A model generated the notes under the pieces. That model saw nothing but the letters and a program-made list of their open reading frames with translations. It did not search any database and was not told the DNA's origin. Positions 23,381 to 35,520 of a stretch of DNA of 64,000 nt are shown here, in pieces. This stretch comes from Odiellus spinosus. Taxonomy: Eukaryota; Arthropoda; Arachnida; Opiliones; Phalangiidae. The stretch spans positions 3,918,501 through 3,982,500 of the forward strand of contig OY987225.1 of the NCBI GenBank assembly GCA_963920705.1, in the 5' to 3' direction. Positions within the stretch are counted from its first letter, which is position 1. Each line of letters opens with the position of its first letter. Position numbers and translations under genes: made by a program.

Positions 23381-25560
23381 TTCTTCTTCTTCGTATTTGC
23401 ACCTAAGTAGTGAGGGACCACTTTATGGCGCCGACAGGAGATGTAGCGCGGTTGAGAAGGAGTGCCGAGAGGTTTTGAGGATCAAGTCATTGGGGAGAGA
23501 GTTCCAGTGTGGGATCACACGCTGGGCAAAATGGTGTCTGCGGAATGATGTATTGTAGCGCGGGAGGAATAGTTTCTGGGAGTGCCCTCGATTTGAGCTG
23601 CGATGGGCGGCGCATTGAATAAAGAAGTCGGCAGAGGGAATGGGGGAGCTGTTTTGCAGAATTGAGTGGGTTGTGATGAGGTCGGTCTGTTGGTGGCGTA
23701 GGGAGATAGGGGCTATGTTCAGAAATTATCTTCGGTCGACTGCGGAGCGGTGTTTGAGGAGTGGGATGAGTTTTGTGAGGCGATTCACTGCCTTGTCGAG
23801 GAGGGTGATATCTTGTTTGAGGTGAGGTGTCCAAAATGGGGAGGCAAAGTCGAGGAGCGGTAGGATAAACGAATTGTAGACGGTTTTGATGAGCGTGGGA
23901 GTGATGCGCGTGAACGAGCGACGCGTTAGTCCGGTGAACATGTTTATTTTTTTCGAAACAGCCCGACAATGGTCCGAAAAACTAAGTTTATCATCGACGA
24001 GAACTCCGAGGTCCCGCACTACCGTTGTCGAGGGTAGAGGGAGGCCGCATGTTGAATACACGTGACGGGCGTTTTTTGAGCCGAGGTGGAGGACCTGGGA
24101 TTTGGGAGCGTTGAACGACAGACTAGACTCGGAAGGGCAGATTTGATGTGGCCGGGAAGGCAGTTTATGAAAATAGCGAACAGTAAAGGTGGAAGGACGC
24201 TCCCTTGGGGGACACCGCTGGTGACATTACACGGGGGGGAGAATACCCCACGAAGGACCACCTGTTGGGTAAGGCCAGATAGAAAGTTTACTATCCATCT
24301 GCGGAGGGCACCCTGGATCCCGGCGTCATAGAGACGCGAGGTTAGCTTGTCGTGTGGAACTGTGTCGAAGGCCTTGCGGAGATCCAGGTAGATAACATCG
24401 ACGCTGTGACCTGCATCAAGGCCTTTTGTCCAGTAGTTTGAGGCGGTGAGGAGATTTGTGGTGCAGGAGCGACGTGGTAGAAAGCCATGTTGGTAAGGGG
24501 AGAAAAATTTGAAGTTTCCAGGAAGTCGTAGATTTTCTTGTGAAGGAGGGATTCGATGGTTTTCACCACTTGACAGGTGAGGCTGATAGGGCGGTAGTTT
24601 TCAGCCATTTTTGGGAATAGGCGTGACATTTGCCTGGCGCCAGGCTGGTGGTATGTCGCCAGTGGTGATGCAGAGGTTGAAGATATGGCTAGTTCGTAAG
24701 CCAGGGTGCGGAAGAGGTTGGGATGGAGGCCATCTGGACCGGGGGCTTTGTTAGGTTTGAGACGTTGGAGTGCTTGGCGGACTTCAATACATCGAAACTG
24801 AATTGGTTCAGAGGGTAGCCTGTTGCGCTGCGGGAGCGGGTCGGGGCGGTGCGTGGGGGGGGCAGCTTGGAATGTAGAGGCGAAGAATTCATTTAAAGCA
24901 TTGGCGATGTTGTGGTCGTCCGTAGTGAGGGTGCCATTTACAAGGAGGCTCGAAACTCCATGGTGGGATATGCGCTTGCGGTTAATGAAGCCAAAGAAAG
25001 CTTTAGGGTTGGTACGCATGTTCTTTGTAATTTTTGCTTCATGACGAGCTCGGTCTTGGCGTATAAGAGTGGTGAAAGCGTTACGGGCGGTCTTGTTGGC
25101 GTTATGGTAGGGGGTGCTTGCCGGGGTGGGGAGATGACGGTGACGAAGATACATTTTCCAGGAGGTGTCCCGAATTTTCTTGGCTAGTTTAAAAGGTTTG
25201 CTAAGCCTTTGTTTAGGGGTCAGTATACGCCTGTGACGGAGGTAGGTAGATGCACCGACCGTCAGGATATGGAGGAGAATATCCCAGCAGGTAGTGACAG
25301 AGCTGAGGGAGAAAAGCATCCGCCAATTTATCCGTGAAAGATGGGCCTTCATGGCTGTATAGTCACTGTTAAGATAGTCAATACTCGATTTGGGTGATGG
25401 CGGTGTTACTGTCGGTAGTCGGGTCATAAAGGTGATTGCGTCGTGATCGCTTTTGCCGAGCGGGGGGAGTTTCTCAAAATTGTAGAGGAGCAGAGGGTCT
25501 GGCGAGAAAACCAAGTCGAGATATGTATAGCGCGCAGCCGAGAGACGGGTGGGAAATGGT
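23381..25560 (-). mobile_element. CR1/jockey-like non-LTR retrotransposon, 5'-truncated and frameshifted
   Basis: Minus strand. 25514-24342 reads the end of an APE-type endonuclease (LGKSDHDAI), a linker, then early reverse transcriptase motifs (LKPNKAPGPDGL, ENYRPISLT). RT motif A (YLDLRKAFDTVPHDKL) lies near 24320-24395 in another frame and motif B (GVPQGSVL) near 24195. The C-terminal part (VRDLGVLVDDKLSF, 24000 down to about 23500) follows in further frames. The FADD catalytic region expected between motif B and NAPKSQVLHLG is absent, apparently an internal deletion. The element ends in an (AAG)4 tail at 23381-23392. A dead copy; the clade is inferred from motif style and the short repeat tail. 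Confidence 0.9.
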
Positions 25561-25750
25561 ACAAATTGACAAAGGCCAATTAGAGCCAGGGTTTATCTTA
25601 TATTACATTATTTATTCCAATGATTTGTACCGGAGCTGTCAAAGATGTGCCCACATCCATAGCTCCTTTCAAAAATCAGAAAAAGAAAAAAAATCCAAGA
25701 GCCTTTTTTTTCTATATCTCGTACGTGGGCTAACTACATAGCCACTAGCG

Positions 25751-26060
25751 ATTCTTCTTCTTCTTCTCAAAATTGCTCCTAAGTGGTCAGGGACCACTTT
25801 ATGGAGCCTGAGGGTGTGACAGTGCTCTGGCGAAGGATGGGCAGGTCAGTTGTGTTATGTAACTACGCAGGAATGAGGACTGGGAATTGCCCACGCAACG
25901 GATGGAGAAGGGAATGGGGAAGATGAAGGACATTACCGTCGCGGACCATTCGCAAGTTCGCAACACTCCCTATGAGCAAGGGACTTCAAATTCGATCAGG
26001 ACAACACCCAGACTCTGCCTTTGAGACGCCAGTTTACCGGAGTACGTCACTACTCCCGGC
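25751..26060 (-). mobile_element. SINE with LINE-type 3' tail
   Basis: On the minus strand it starts GCCGGGAGTAGTGACGTACTCC at 26060 and shares the body of the SINE at 26447-26776. It has a B-box-like GATCGAATT but a different 3' end: CATAAAGTGGTCCCTGACCACTTAGG followed by (AAG)n at 25752-25767. That 3' end closely matches the end of the LINE at 23381-23435, as in stringent SINE/LINE pairs where the SINE is mobilised by LINE recognition of the shared tail. Confidence 0.75.
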
Positions 26061-26434
26061 ATCCAAGAGCAAGAGCCCCTTTAATAAAACGCGGCGGTGT
26101 TTTGCTACGGAATGGAGAAATGTAAATCGAATGGTACCGGAAGACTTTGAGTCACTGAACCTCGAGGTTTTTTTCAGCTCCTCAGAAAAAAAAAAAAAAA
26201 AAAGTTAATTATAAACTGTTTTGAAAACGAGCTGTAGTGAAATTGCGATTAATTTTTATTTAAATAGTTCTTATGGAAAAGAAAAAAATGAAATTTATGC
26301 ATCTATGATTTATGATATTGCAATAATAAGCTTTGAGCATCATTCTTGAAACTTTAGCCCTCACCACCAATATAATTTCTATTATTTATGTCTATGGCAT
26401 TTGCTATAAAAAATTGGGTAGCGTGGGACTGGCA

Positions 26435-26446
26435 GCCTGCTGATGA
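26435..26446 (+). repeat. left target-site duplication of SINE
   Basis: GCCTGCTGATGA, repeated exactly at 26777-26788 after the A-rich tail. Confidence 0.9.
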
Positions 26447-26776
26447 GCCGGGAGTGGTGGCGCACTCCTATAAACTGGCGTCTCAGTGGCAAGTTCTGGG
26501 TGTTGTCCTGCTCGAATCGCAGGTCCCTTGACCATAGGGAGTGTTGCGAATGGTGCGCGACGGAATGGTCCTTCCTCTTCCCCATTCCCATCTCCTTCCG
26601 TCGCGTGGGCAATTCCCAGTCCTCATCCCTGCGTAGTTACTTACCGTAACTGAGTTGCTCAAGGCCTTCCGCCTTGGCGCCACACCTGGTTCGCAAATCG
26701 CAATCGCGGCCGCTGTCCGGGCGTTGAGACGTTACGTTACACACAGAAAAAAAAAAAAAAAAAAGAAAAAAAAAAA
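26447..26776 (+). mobile_element. complete SINE, 330 bp, poly(A) tail and 12-bp TSD
   Basis: Starts GCCGGGAGTGGTGGCGCAC, has a B-box-like GCTCGAATC about 60 bp in, and ends in an A-rich tail at 26746-26776. Exact 12-bp duplications of GCCTGCTGATGA flank it. The head is reminiscent of 7SL RNA (GCCGGGCGCGGTGGCGC), which would make it a 7SL-like SINE; this rests on about 17 bases only. Its 3' end differs from the related copy at 25751-26060, so the two define separate tail types. Short ORFs inside are spurious. Confidence 0.85.
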
Positions 26777-26788
26777 GCCTGCTGATGA
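26777..26788 (+). repeat. right target-site duplication of SINE
   Basis: GCCTGCTGATGA, identical to 26435-26446. Confidence 0.9.
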
Positions 26789-27158
26789 TTTGGCGTCTTT
26801 TTGGCGAAATCATAGAATATACACATATGTGTATATTCTATGGCGAAATAGCGCCGCCATAATGTGTTTGTTTTCGAACAAGGGAGGTGACTGTTAGAAA
26901 GACTGAGCAAATAGGCTGGTTTTAAACGAAAATGGAAAGCTCGAATAACATCTGGATATTTGTGAGAAATTTTACTAACCACAACTGAAAAAAGAAGTAT
27001 GTACAAAATGATTGTTTTGGAACCAATTGCTTGCTGTGCTAAATCTCAAACTGGTAAAATGGAACAAGCCTGTAAAATACCCAAATGAATAGGTAACTAG
27101 TCAAAAAAATCTTCGTATTCTACGTTTCTACTACTATTCTCAATTTATCGGAAATATG

Positions 27159-27850
27159 TTGAGTTCTTTTAAGAACTACTTATGAAGTTATTTGATGGAA
27201 ACCTGGTCTTCCGTTCATCAAGTCTCAGGTGTTCCAGAAGCGCAAGTAAACTATCCTAGCCGTGTTCAAAGAAGGGCAACTCCTAAATAAGTATAGTTCT
27301 TTTTAGAACTGCTAATTGAGTTAAATTCAACAAAAATACAATTATATACGTAGCGAGAAACCAGCCGAAATTCCGCAGTGTGAGTTAACTATCTTATCAC
27401 GAACTACTGTATCGAGAAGCCTGTGATTATTGCAGCAGCACAAATTAACTATCTCCGTACCTGTTCGAGGTTAAAGCGTAACATGTAGCCAACTCGGAAA
27501 TAAGTTGTTCTTTTAAGAACTGCTTATGAAGTTATTTGATGGAAACCTGGTGCTCCGTTCATCGAGTCTCAGGTGTTCCAGAAGCGCAAGTAAACTATCC
27601 TAGCCCTGTTCAATGAAGGGCAACTCCTAAATAAGTATAGTTCTTTTTAGAACTGCTTATTGAGTTAAATTCAACAAAAATACGAAAGCGAGAAACCAGC
27701 CAAAGTTCCGCAGCGTAACATTTGGCCAACTCGGAAATAAGTATAGTTCGTTAAGGACTGCTTATGGAAATGTTTTGAATAAATCTAGCCAGATTACGTC
27801 CCTTTTATAATCTGGATATAATGGATAATGAGCGATGCTTATAATTTTAT
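27159..27850 (+). repeat. 344-bp tandem duplication with repeated hairpin
   Basis: About 27159-27500 and 27503-27780 are diverged tandem copies (for example TATGAAGTTATTTGATGGAA at 27181 and 27525, AGAAGCGCAAGTAAACTATCC in both). Each copy carries a small hairpin, AGTTCTTTTAAGAACT or AGTTCTTTTTAGAACT, flanked by AATAAGTA and TGCTTAT; further versions lie at about 27745 and 28255. No ORF. Possibly a structured non-coding transcript or an older satellite. Confidence 0.75.
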
Positions 27851-28554
27851 GTGTACCACTTGCGAGTACAAACTGTAGTGGGGGAAAGGCTTGCAGTTAA
27901 GTTTTATAAGTGATCGCTGAACTCTCTCGCAAGTTCCTGGTAACCTTGTAAACAAGGGTAGAAAGTTTAATCTATCATAACTGTATAGGAGTTTTTCTCA
28001 TAAGCTCCGTATCATGGGGTTAGGGAGGGTGATATCCTAGCTTTGCGATAAAATTATTGCAAGAAATGCTTTTGAATTATAAAAGTATATCAAACTGGCT
28101 TTAGCGAGTGTTTCTTCGATGATTGAACGATAATTGTATTGACAGTAAGCCGCACTTCATTGTAGAGGCTCTTTCCTTATTAGTTTTAGAAACTATCTAA
28201 CTGTACAAACTACTGATACTTCTTTTAGTTTTGTGTTATCGTAATAAGTAAAGTTCTTTTAAGAACTGCTTACGAGTGATGATATTACGATGCAGCGCAA
28301 GCAATCCTAGCTGCTATTAGACTTATAAAAAGTACTTTGTACCGAATCTCGGCTAACACAGTATTAGCCAGTAGGTGAGCCAGGCTGGTTTGATCCTGTT
28401 ACTATTGACATCATCAATAGAATAAGAGTTTTGCGTCATTTTTATTCTAGTATCGGCTTTGCGTCTCAGGGGGGCAGAGTGGAAGTTATAAATTCACCTT
28501 TTTACAGCCTAGTTTTAGTAAAATGAACAAATGAACACGTCATGGCAGAATCAA

Positions 28555-30413
28555 ACCTGATAGAATCAACATCATGTCAATCAGATGATTGGCATGGAAT
28601 GATGCGAATAATCAGCTTCGCACCTTGGGGGGAGGGGAAATCAAATGCCGGATATATTACAGAATAGTATGACTTTCAAGAACTGATCAATGCGTCATAG
28701 ATGGAATGAATATTCTGTCAATGGACTGATTGGCATGGAATGATGCGAATAATCAGCTTCGTACCTTGGGGGGAGGGGAAATCAAATGCCGGATATATTA
28801 CAGAATAGTATGATTTTCAAGAACTGATCTATGTGTCATAGATGGAATGAATATTCTGTCAATGGACTGATTGGCATGGAATGATGCGAATAATCAGCTT
28901 CGTACCTTGGGGGAGGGGAAATCAAATGCCGGATATATTACAGAATAGTATGACTTTCAACAACTGATCAATGCGTCATAGATGGAATGAATATTCTGTC
29001 AATGGGCTAATTGGCATGGAATGATGCGAATAATCAGCTTCGTACCTTGGGGGGAGGGGAAATCAAATGCCGGATATAGTACAGAATAGTATGATTTTCA
29101 AGAACTGATCTATGTGTCATAGATGGAATGAATATTCTGTCAATGGACTGATTGGCATGGAATGATGCGAATAATCAGCTTCGTACCTTGGGGGAGGGGA
29201 AATCAAATGCCGGATATATTACAGAATAGTATGACTTTCAACAACTGATCAATGCGTCATAGATGGAATGAATATTCTGTCAATGGGCTAATTGGCATGG
29301 AATGATGCGAATAATCAGCTTCGTACCTTGGGGGGAGGGGAAATCAAATGCCAGATATATTACAGAATAGCATGATTTTGTAGAACTGATCAATGCTTCA
29401 TAGATGGAATGAATATTCTGTCAATGGCCTGATTGGCATGGAATGATGCGAATAATCAGCTTCGTACCTTGGGGGGGAGGGGAAATCAAATGCCAGATAT
29501 ATTACAGAATAGTATGACTTTCAACAACTGATCAATGCGTCATAGATGGAATGAATATTCTGTCAATGGGCTAATTGGCATGGAATGATGCGAATAATCA
29601 GCTTCGTACCTTGGGGGAGGGGAAATCAAATGCCAGATATATTACAGAATAGCATGATTTTGTAGAACTGATCAATGCTTCATAGATGGAATGAATATTC
29701 TGTCAATGGACTGATTGGCATGGAATGATGCGAATAATCAGCTTCGTACCTTGGGGGAGGGGAAATCAAATGCCAGATATATTCCAGAATAGCATGATTT
29801 TCAAGAATTGATCAATGCGTCATAGATGGAATGAATATTCTGTCAATGGCCTGATTGGCATGGAATGATGCGAATAATCAGCTTCGTACCTTGGCGGGGA
29901 GGGGAAATCAAATGCCGGATATATTACAGAATAGTATGATTTTCAAGAACTGATCTATGTGTCATAGATGGAATGAATATTCTGTCAATGGCCTGATTGG
30001 CATGGAATGATGCGAATAATCAGCTTCGTACCTTGGGGGGAGCGGAAATCAAATGCCGGATATATTACAGAATAGTATGACTTTAGAGAACTGATCAATG
30101 CGTCATAGATGGAATGAATATTCTGTCAATGGACTGATTGGCATGGAATGATGCGAATAATCAGCTTCGTACCTTGGGGGGAGGGGAAATCAAATGCCGG
30201 ATATATTACAGAATAGTATGATTTTCAAGAACTGATCAATGTGTCTTAGATGGAATGAATATTCTGTCAATGGGCTAATTGGCATGGAATGATGCGAATA
30301 ATCAGCTTCGTACCTTGGGGGAGGGGAAATCAAATGCCGGATATAGTACAGAATAGTATGATTTTCAAGAACTGATCAATGCGTCATAGATGGAATGAAT
30401 ATTGTAACCGGTA
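28555..30413 (+). repeat. minisatellite, about 13 copies of a ~141-bp unit
   Basis: Thirteen occurrences of GGCATGGAATGATGCGAATAA, spaced 140-142 bp. Each unit has a G-run of variable length (CCTTGGGGGAGGGG), ATGCCGGATATATTACAG and TCATAGATGGAATGAATATTC. Units are very similar, with small alternative variants (CTGATCTATGTG versus CTGATCAATGCG) that recur in alternation, suggesting spread as multi-unit blocks. No coding potential. Confidence 0.95.
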
Positions 30414-31054
30414 TTACAATTTAACGTAGTATGGGTTAGGGTTCTCGATAAACGTGAATTAAGATTCACAGCGGAATCGGTCAAACTAAGGCTTAACTAA
30501 ATCAAAAGATAATTTCTCATTCCAATGGTTTTATTTTTCAAAGGATATTGCCTTAATACAATCTAGCTTACCCTGACTACAGGATCGAACAGATAATAGG
30601 TAATTTAAACCGTCAGTCTTAAAGTTAAACTTATAAACTTTTTGTCACGTTGCTCTTCTGTTCCTGATGATGTCGGCTTCTAGAGTGTTCTTATTTTTCG
30701 AAGCTTAACACGTTTTTTCGAAGTCGGAACGCGTTCAGACACGACACCAAACAAAAAACCGGAATCTTAAATCCAAACAGAGGACTGAACCAAAAAACTA
30801 ATAATGTGACATTAGCGTCTGCTTATCCTCGAGTGACTTTCTCGTGTTCAGACCTCCGAACCGGAGTGACTATTCAGGGAACAAAATGGTACATAATACG
30901 GGGTTTTGAAATAATGCACTACCGGGTGCATCCACCCCTCCAAAAAAAAAGTTAATGTAATCAGAAAACGTATGTAACAAAAATCAAAATTGTTAGCCTT
31001 AATTAAGAATTGTCGAACTTTGACACTTTACTTTAAAGTAAGGTTCATCAGTGA
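30414..31054. other. intergenic, nothing recognised
   Basis: Contains an inverted GTAACCGGTATTAC (30405-30418) at the minisatellite edge. No gene seen. Confidence 0.5.
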
Positions 31055-32292
31055 CTAATTTGTAGTAGTAGGCGGATATTTTGGATAGATTTGATCGTAA
31101 GTTGACGGAAGAATGGCTGGTACGGAAAAATCTCTTGGCAATGCTCGTCGACCAGGTGGGTAATGAACAGGCTCTATAGGTCCGATCGAATAGCCACGAG
31201 GACGAAGGCGATGAGGGCAGTGACGGTCGAAATGATCATTCAATTTGTCACAATTATGACATTTATAGCCTATTGAAGGTTTTCGGACAACCGGCTTCCC
31301 ATCATCCCAGAGCGGGAGTAAACATCCTTCTTCTCGTCGCGCGAGTCTCCTTCCGAACTCATAGGCGTATTGACTAAGAAATCCGCCACCTCGTACAAGC
31401 TCGCCAGAATTTTCAGATTCCGTTGTTGAAGGTAGTTGCGTTGATGTATTTTGAACAGTCGTTTCGTTTGTTGTATCAACTTGTATTCCAACAGTTTTTT
31501 GAACAACGGCCTCGTTTATCATATTGACTTGTATTCCAACTGTTTTTCTTGATAGAGAGAGTTTTCTTCTCATTGCTTCCTCACGAAAGCGAAAATATGC
31601 GGTGTAGGAAACATCGTCTTTTGAAATTGTAGAAGATGCAACATAGTCTGTTGAGGTGGGAGTTGTGACTGATGGTGGAATAGATGATATGACGCGTGGA
31701 AGGACAGATTGTATAATCTCCTTCGCTTTTGTAGTTGGTCTTTGTTCTTTTCTTTCCTTAATTGACGTACGGGCGTCCATAGCTGCATCTGCTAAGATCA
31801 TGGCAGGAGTAAGAAAAATATTGGAGGGATCCTGCTCTTCTATTCTTCCTGAAGAAGGTTTCTTGGCTGGATTTTGCAGTAGAATTGCTGGTGTAATGAA
31901 GAATTCTTTGGATGAATTCTGTCCTTGTTGAAGAGGGATATTTTTGTAACAATCTTGTTCATTATACAACCAAGAATGCTTCTGTAATTTGGCGTTTGAA
32001 AGACCAAAATTCATCGTGGTTGGGTCTTGTATTGGTCGACTGCTTAGAGGATAACTTTTGATACTCTTGGAAGTGGGTTTTGAGACGGGATTGTTCAATT
32101 GAATAGAGTACAACTTATCCAATTGCGGGGTGTTGTAATGTGCCAGTTTCGGTGAAAAAAAATATTCTGCTTCGAATCCATATCTTCCTTTCTCCGTGAT
32201 GAATTGTAGTAGTTGAGCGATAGCAATTCGTCAGACTTTGGATGTAAAGTTAGTTCTTCTTCATCAGAAGAAGATGGATGAGCTTTCGCCAT
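31055..32292 (-). pseudogene. zinc-knuckle protein with two LC8-binding-type motifs (one frameshift)
   Basis: Not assigned to a known family. Minus strand: the N-terminal piece (32292 down to about 32155, MAKAHPSSSDEEEL) continues in the next frame as a 355-codon ORF (32122-31055). The switch falls at an 8-T run near 32152, so it is a one-base indel or assembly error. It is Ser/Thr/Pro-rich. Two tandem KTVGIQV(N/D) motifs lie at about 31460-31555; GIQVD is the classic docking motif for dynein light chain LC8. A C-terminal zinc-knuckle-like CHNCDKLNDHFDRHC follows. It lies divergent to the THAP transposase, which also has TQT-type motifs, so it may be a second protein of the same transposon. 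Host origin is not excluded. Confidence 0.6.
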
Positions 32293-32424
32293 CTACAGGA
32301 TATTTAATCATTACTAGGAAACAAATATTAAAACTATTAAGATATTGTTTTCGTCTTCCTAAAGAAGTATTTCTTTTGTCTGAAGTACAGCTGATCTGTA
32401 GTTCCTTAGACAAGGCTTCTAATT

Positions 32425-32622
32425 TTATTCTATAACCTCCCATGGAAGAGAAGATATGGGCTTTCTTTTAAAATAGAATTGATTTGTACGTAAGTCTGAA
32501 GGATTGTCAATGAGATATTTGGCTACTTCGGACGGAGAACGCAAACGTTTAGAGTTCGAACCAGGTGGGTAATAATAGATGTCTAATAACGGTCCACCAG
32601 GCTTAAAGGAGAAGTTCACCAT
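32425..32622 (-). CDS. MBD-like (methyl-CpG-binding domain) ORF, probably an exon or fragment
   Basis: 65 codons from ATG at 32622. The run DIYYYPPGSNSKRLRSPSEV followed by a few residues and YLI resembles the MBD core (vYYysPsGkklRS...evarYL), including the Arg-Ser of the DNA-binding finger. The ORF stops soon after. A plausible continuation (about 40 codons starting IKLEALSKEL) is open in another frame immediately downstream, so an indel or a short intron probably interrupts it. Minus strand and directly upstream of the zinc-knuckle ORF, so the two may form one gene. Confidence 0.55.
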   Translation of the reverse strand: MVNFSFKPGGPLLDIYYYPPGSNSKRLRSPSEVAKYLIDNPSDLRTNQFYFKRKPISSLPWEVIE

Positions 32623-32984
32623 GCATAAAAACTATTTTAAATCGGTAGAACTACACGTAAAAAATACGAAAATATTTGGGGTGGGTGAATTTTGATCATT
32701 AATAATGTAAATTCGATTTTTTAAAACTACAAAATGACCCGGAATATTAACATTCAAATTTCTGTGACGTCAGTGAGGAGGCACCCTTCGATTTGTTGGT
32801 TTTTCGTCCAATGGCACTCTTAGTTTCAAAACACATGACATCTAACTTCCGTTTAGTAACTTTCCCGAATTGCCAATTTTCGCCATCTCTTTGAGTTAAA
32901 ATGTCTTGCTGTGTAATTAAAAACTGTTGTAATAAAACGTCAAACCGAAAAATACAGTTCTTCAATATTCCTAATTTCGTCAAA

Positions 32985-35310
32985 GATCCTCATATTGCTT
33001 AGCAGTGGACTGTGAATGCGAAAAATGATATCAAAACTTTCTATCTAAAGGTAACGAAACCTAAGCCTTGGCCACACCCTGATAGAAAACTGGAATTCCA
33101 AGAAGGTTTTGTTCTGAGGACCAAGCCGTATAAAGTGTGTGTGGTACATTTCACAGACGATTGTTTCGAAATTGATTTAAAAGCCAAGCTCATGAAGAAC
33201 ATTATTATAAAGAAACTTGTTGAAGGTGCTATTCCGACAGTATTTAATGATGATATAGCTGAAGAACCTTATGGAAGTGAAGCTGCAAATTTTATACCTG
33301 ATCCGATTGCTGAACAACCAACTACAGTTGCTCACTTTAACCAAGGAACACAGACTGATGGAGTATTGATTGAAACTTTTAAGCCAAGAGTAATTTCTGT
33401 TCAAACTCAAACTGAAATATTTACTGAAGATCGCGCTACCAACGTCGATGAAGATCAGATTAAACTTGAAATTGAGTCACAACATAAACTTAATGTATTA
33501 GAGGTTTTAAAGGACCACTCCTATCCAGTTTTTCAATCCAGTTTAAACCCGCTTTGCCCTGTTAATGATTTTAATGAAACTGTTGAATTAACCCCGAGAA
33601 AAATTGCACCACTCTCTCATTCTACTCCTATTTCGAAACGGACAAATTTGAAGTACTTATCGCCAATTATGGAAAACCTTTCTGTCAATGAGAGTTTAGT
33701 CAGTAATGCCAGTTCGAATTCGGCTAAGTCTGAAAATATCTCAATGTACGCTCCCGACCCTGATGAAGTGGACTCGGATGACTTTTCTTTTTTAACTGAA
33801 GATGACCAAATTCCAGGAAGCCTTGTAAAGGAGCCCAAATTTGTTGTTTTTGAGACCAGCTTGGATAATTTGCTAAACAGAGTCATATGCGATTGGGATT
33901 CGTGCATCTGCGTAGTAGATAAAAGTACTATAAAAAATCACAAAACGAAGGTAGCCAGCTTACTGTTTACTTTAATTGCCTGGATGGTCATAGCAATGTA
34001 TGGAAATCACAGCCAATCCTTGGAAAAATGCCGTGTGGAAATCTTTTAATAGCTTCGATTTTATTATCAGGGGCTACTTATCATCGAATAAATTCGTTCT
34101 TTGAATATCTTGGTCTGAGAGGAATAAGCAAAACTGTTATTATTATCTTCAAAGACAATTTGTTATTCCGGAAGTTAATCGAGCATGGAAGGAAGAGCAA
34201 TCTAAAGTACTAAGTGAAATAAGTGAGAAAGAATATATAAGTGTTTCCGGTGACGGAAGATGTAGCTCGCCGGGCTATTGCGCTAAAGATTCTGCATATA
34301 CATTGATGGAACAGGACAGTGATCAGATCATTCATTTTGAATTAATAAAACTGAAACAAATTACATATCTGGAAATATGGAACTTTTGGGATTGAAGAGG
34401 GCTATGGAAAAAATGATCGAGAAAGGGATCAACATAAATCAAATTACCACAGACCGACACATTCAATGTCGGGCATATTTAAGGGACTTTCATCCAGCAG
34501 TTGATCATCAAATTGATCTATGGCACTTATCCAAAAGTATACGATATCAAATGCGGCAAAAAAGAATCAGGAAAAGAATTGGCGCCTTGGGTTAAAACCA
34601 TTAATAGACATCTTTGGTACTGCTCAGAACATTGTGAAGGGGACAAAAATGTACTTATTGATATGTGGAAGTCATTATTGTACCATGTCAGAAACATCCA
34701 CGAGTTTCCAGAACTAGAAAATTTCTCCAAATGTGGTCATGAACCTTTAAACCCTGAGAAGGAAAGTGTCAAAAAATGGCTACATGTTGAAAGCGAAGCA
34801 TATGAAAAGATTGAGAAAATTGTCACGAACACCAAGCTATTAAAAGATCTTGCGCAAGTAAACAAGTACTCTCACACTTCCGGTCTCGAGAACTATCATA
34901 GCCTTGTAAACAAATATTGCCCAAAGCAGCTTGATTTTGATCACGACACCATGGAAGCCAGACTTCAATTGGCAGCTTTAGATCACAATTTCAATGTTGG
35001 ACGCCAAACATTATTTGAATTAAATGAAGGCTCAGAAAGCAGCTCCAGTAATAAAGAGGAATTCACATATTACTTTTCAAAAGCAACATCTGAATGGCAC
35101 GCTCGTCCGCTTAAAGAACCAAAGACATACTTCTATATTTTCAAGATACTTGAAAATATAATTACTAGGAAAATCCAACACATCAATGATGGAAAGAAAC
35201 TCACAGTGATGCCAATTATAGCCCCAAATTCCTCGACCTACGAAAAACGAATTAATATCTGCTGCAAAGAGGAGAAGATTAAAATTTTAAATCTAAATCC
35301 TTGTACGTAA
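32985..35310 (+). pseudogene. THAP-domain DDE transposase relic with several frameshifts
   Basis: N-terminal THAP zinc-finger remnant: LAVDCEC just before 33010 in one frame, then VCVVHFTDDCF and AIPTVF (33135-33245) in the next. The middle (33250-33850) is acidic and includes GTQTD (33349) and VQTQTE (33402). The catalytic part continues in changing frames: GDGRCSSPG with Asp at 34252, TDRH with Asp at 34452, and GLENYHS with Glu at 34888, a plausible DDE triad of a THAP-type transposase. Frame changes occur near 33010, 33945, 34135, 34370 and 34550. The superfamily (Kolobok-like or ISL2EU-like) cannot be settled by eye. Inactive as it stands. Confidence 0.75.
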
Positions 35311-35374
35311 TTTTGTGTTTGTTTGCATATATTAATAAACCAAACCTTCAGTTAACTTTTGGAACTTAGTTTTA

Positions 35375-35490
35375 TTGTCAAATGTTTGATTAAAAATTTA
35401 TCACATTTGGGGAGTTTAGAAATGAAATTATCACATTTGGGGAGTTCAGAAATATAATTATCATATTTGGGGAGTTTAGAAATTATCACA
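35375..35490 (+). repeat. three copies of a ~33-bp repeat
   Basis: TTATCACATTTGGGGAGTT appears at about 35398, 35429 and, as TTATCATATTTGGGGAGTT, at 35459, each followed by TAGAAAT or CAGAAAT. It lies just 3' of the THAP transposase and may be its subterminal region. Confidence 0.8.
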
Positions 35491-35520
35491 TTCATCAACT
35501 GTAAGTATTTTAAGTTAAAA

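Noticed and set aside
28555-30413. CRISPR-like array
   Set aside because: The whole 141-bp unit is conserved with no unique spacers. It is a minisatellite in eukaryotic DNA.
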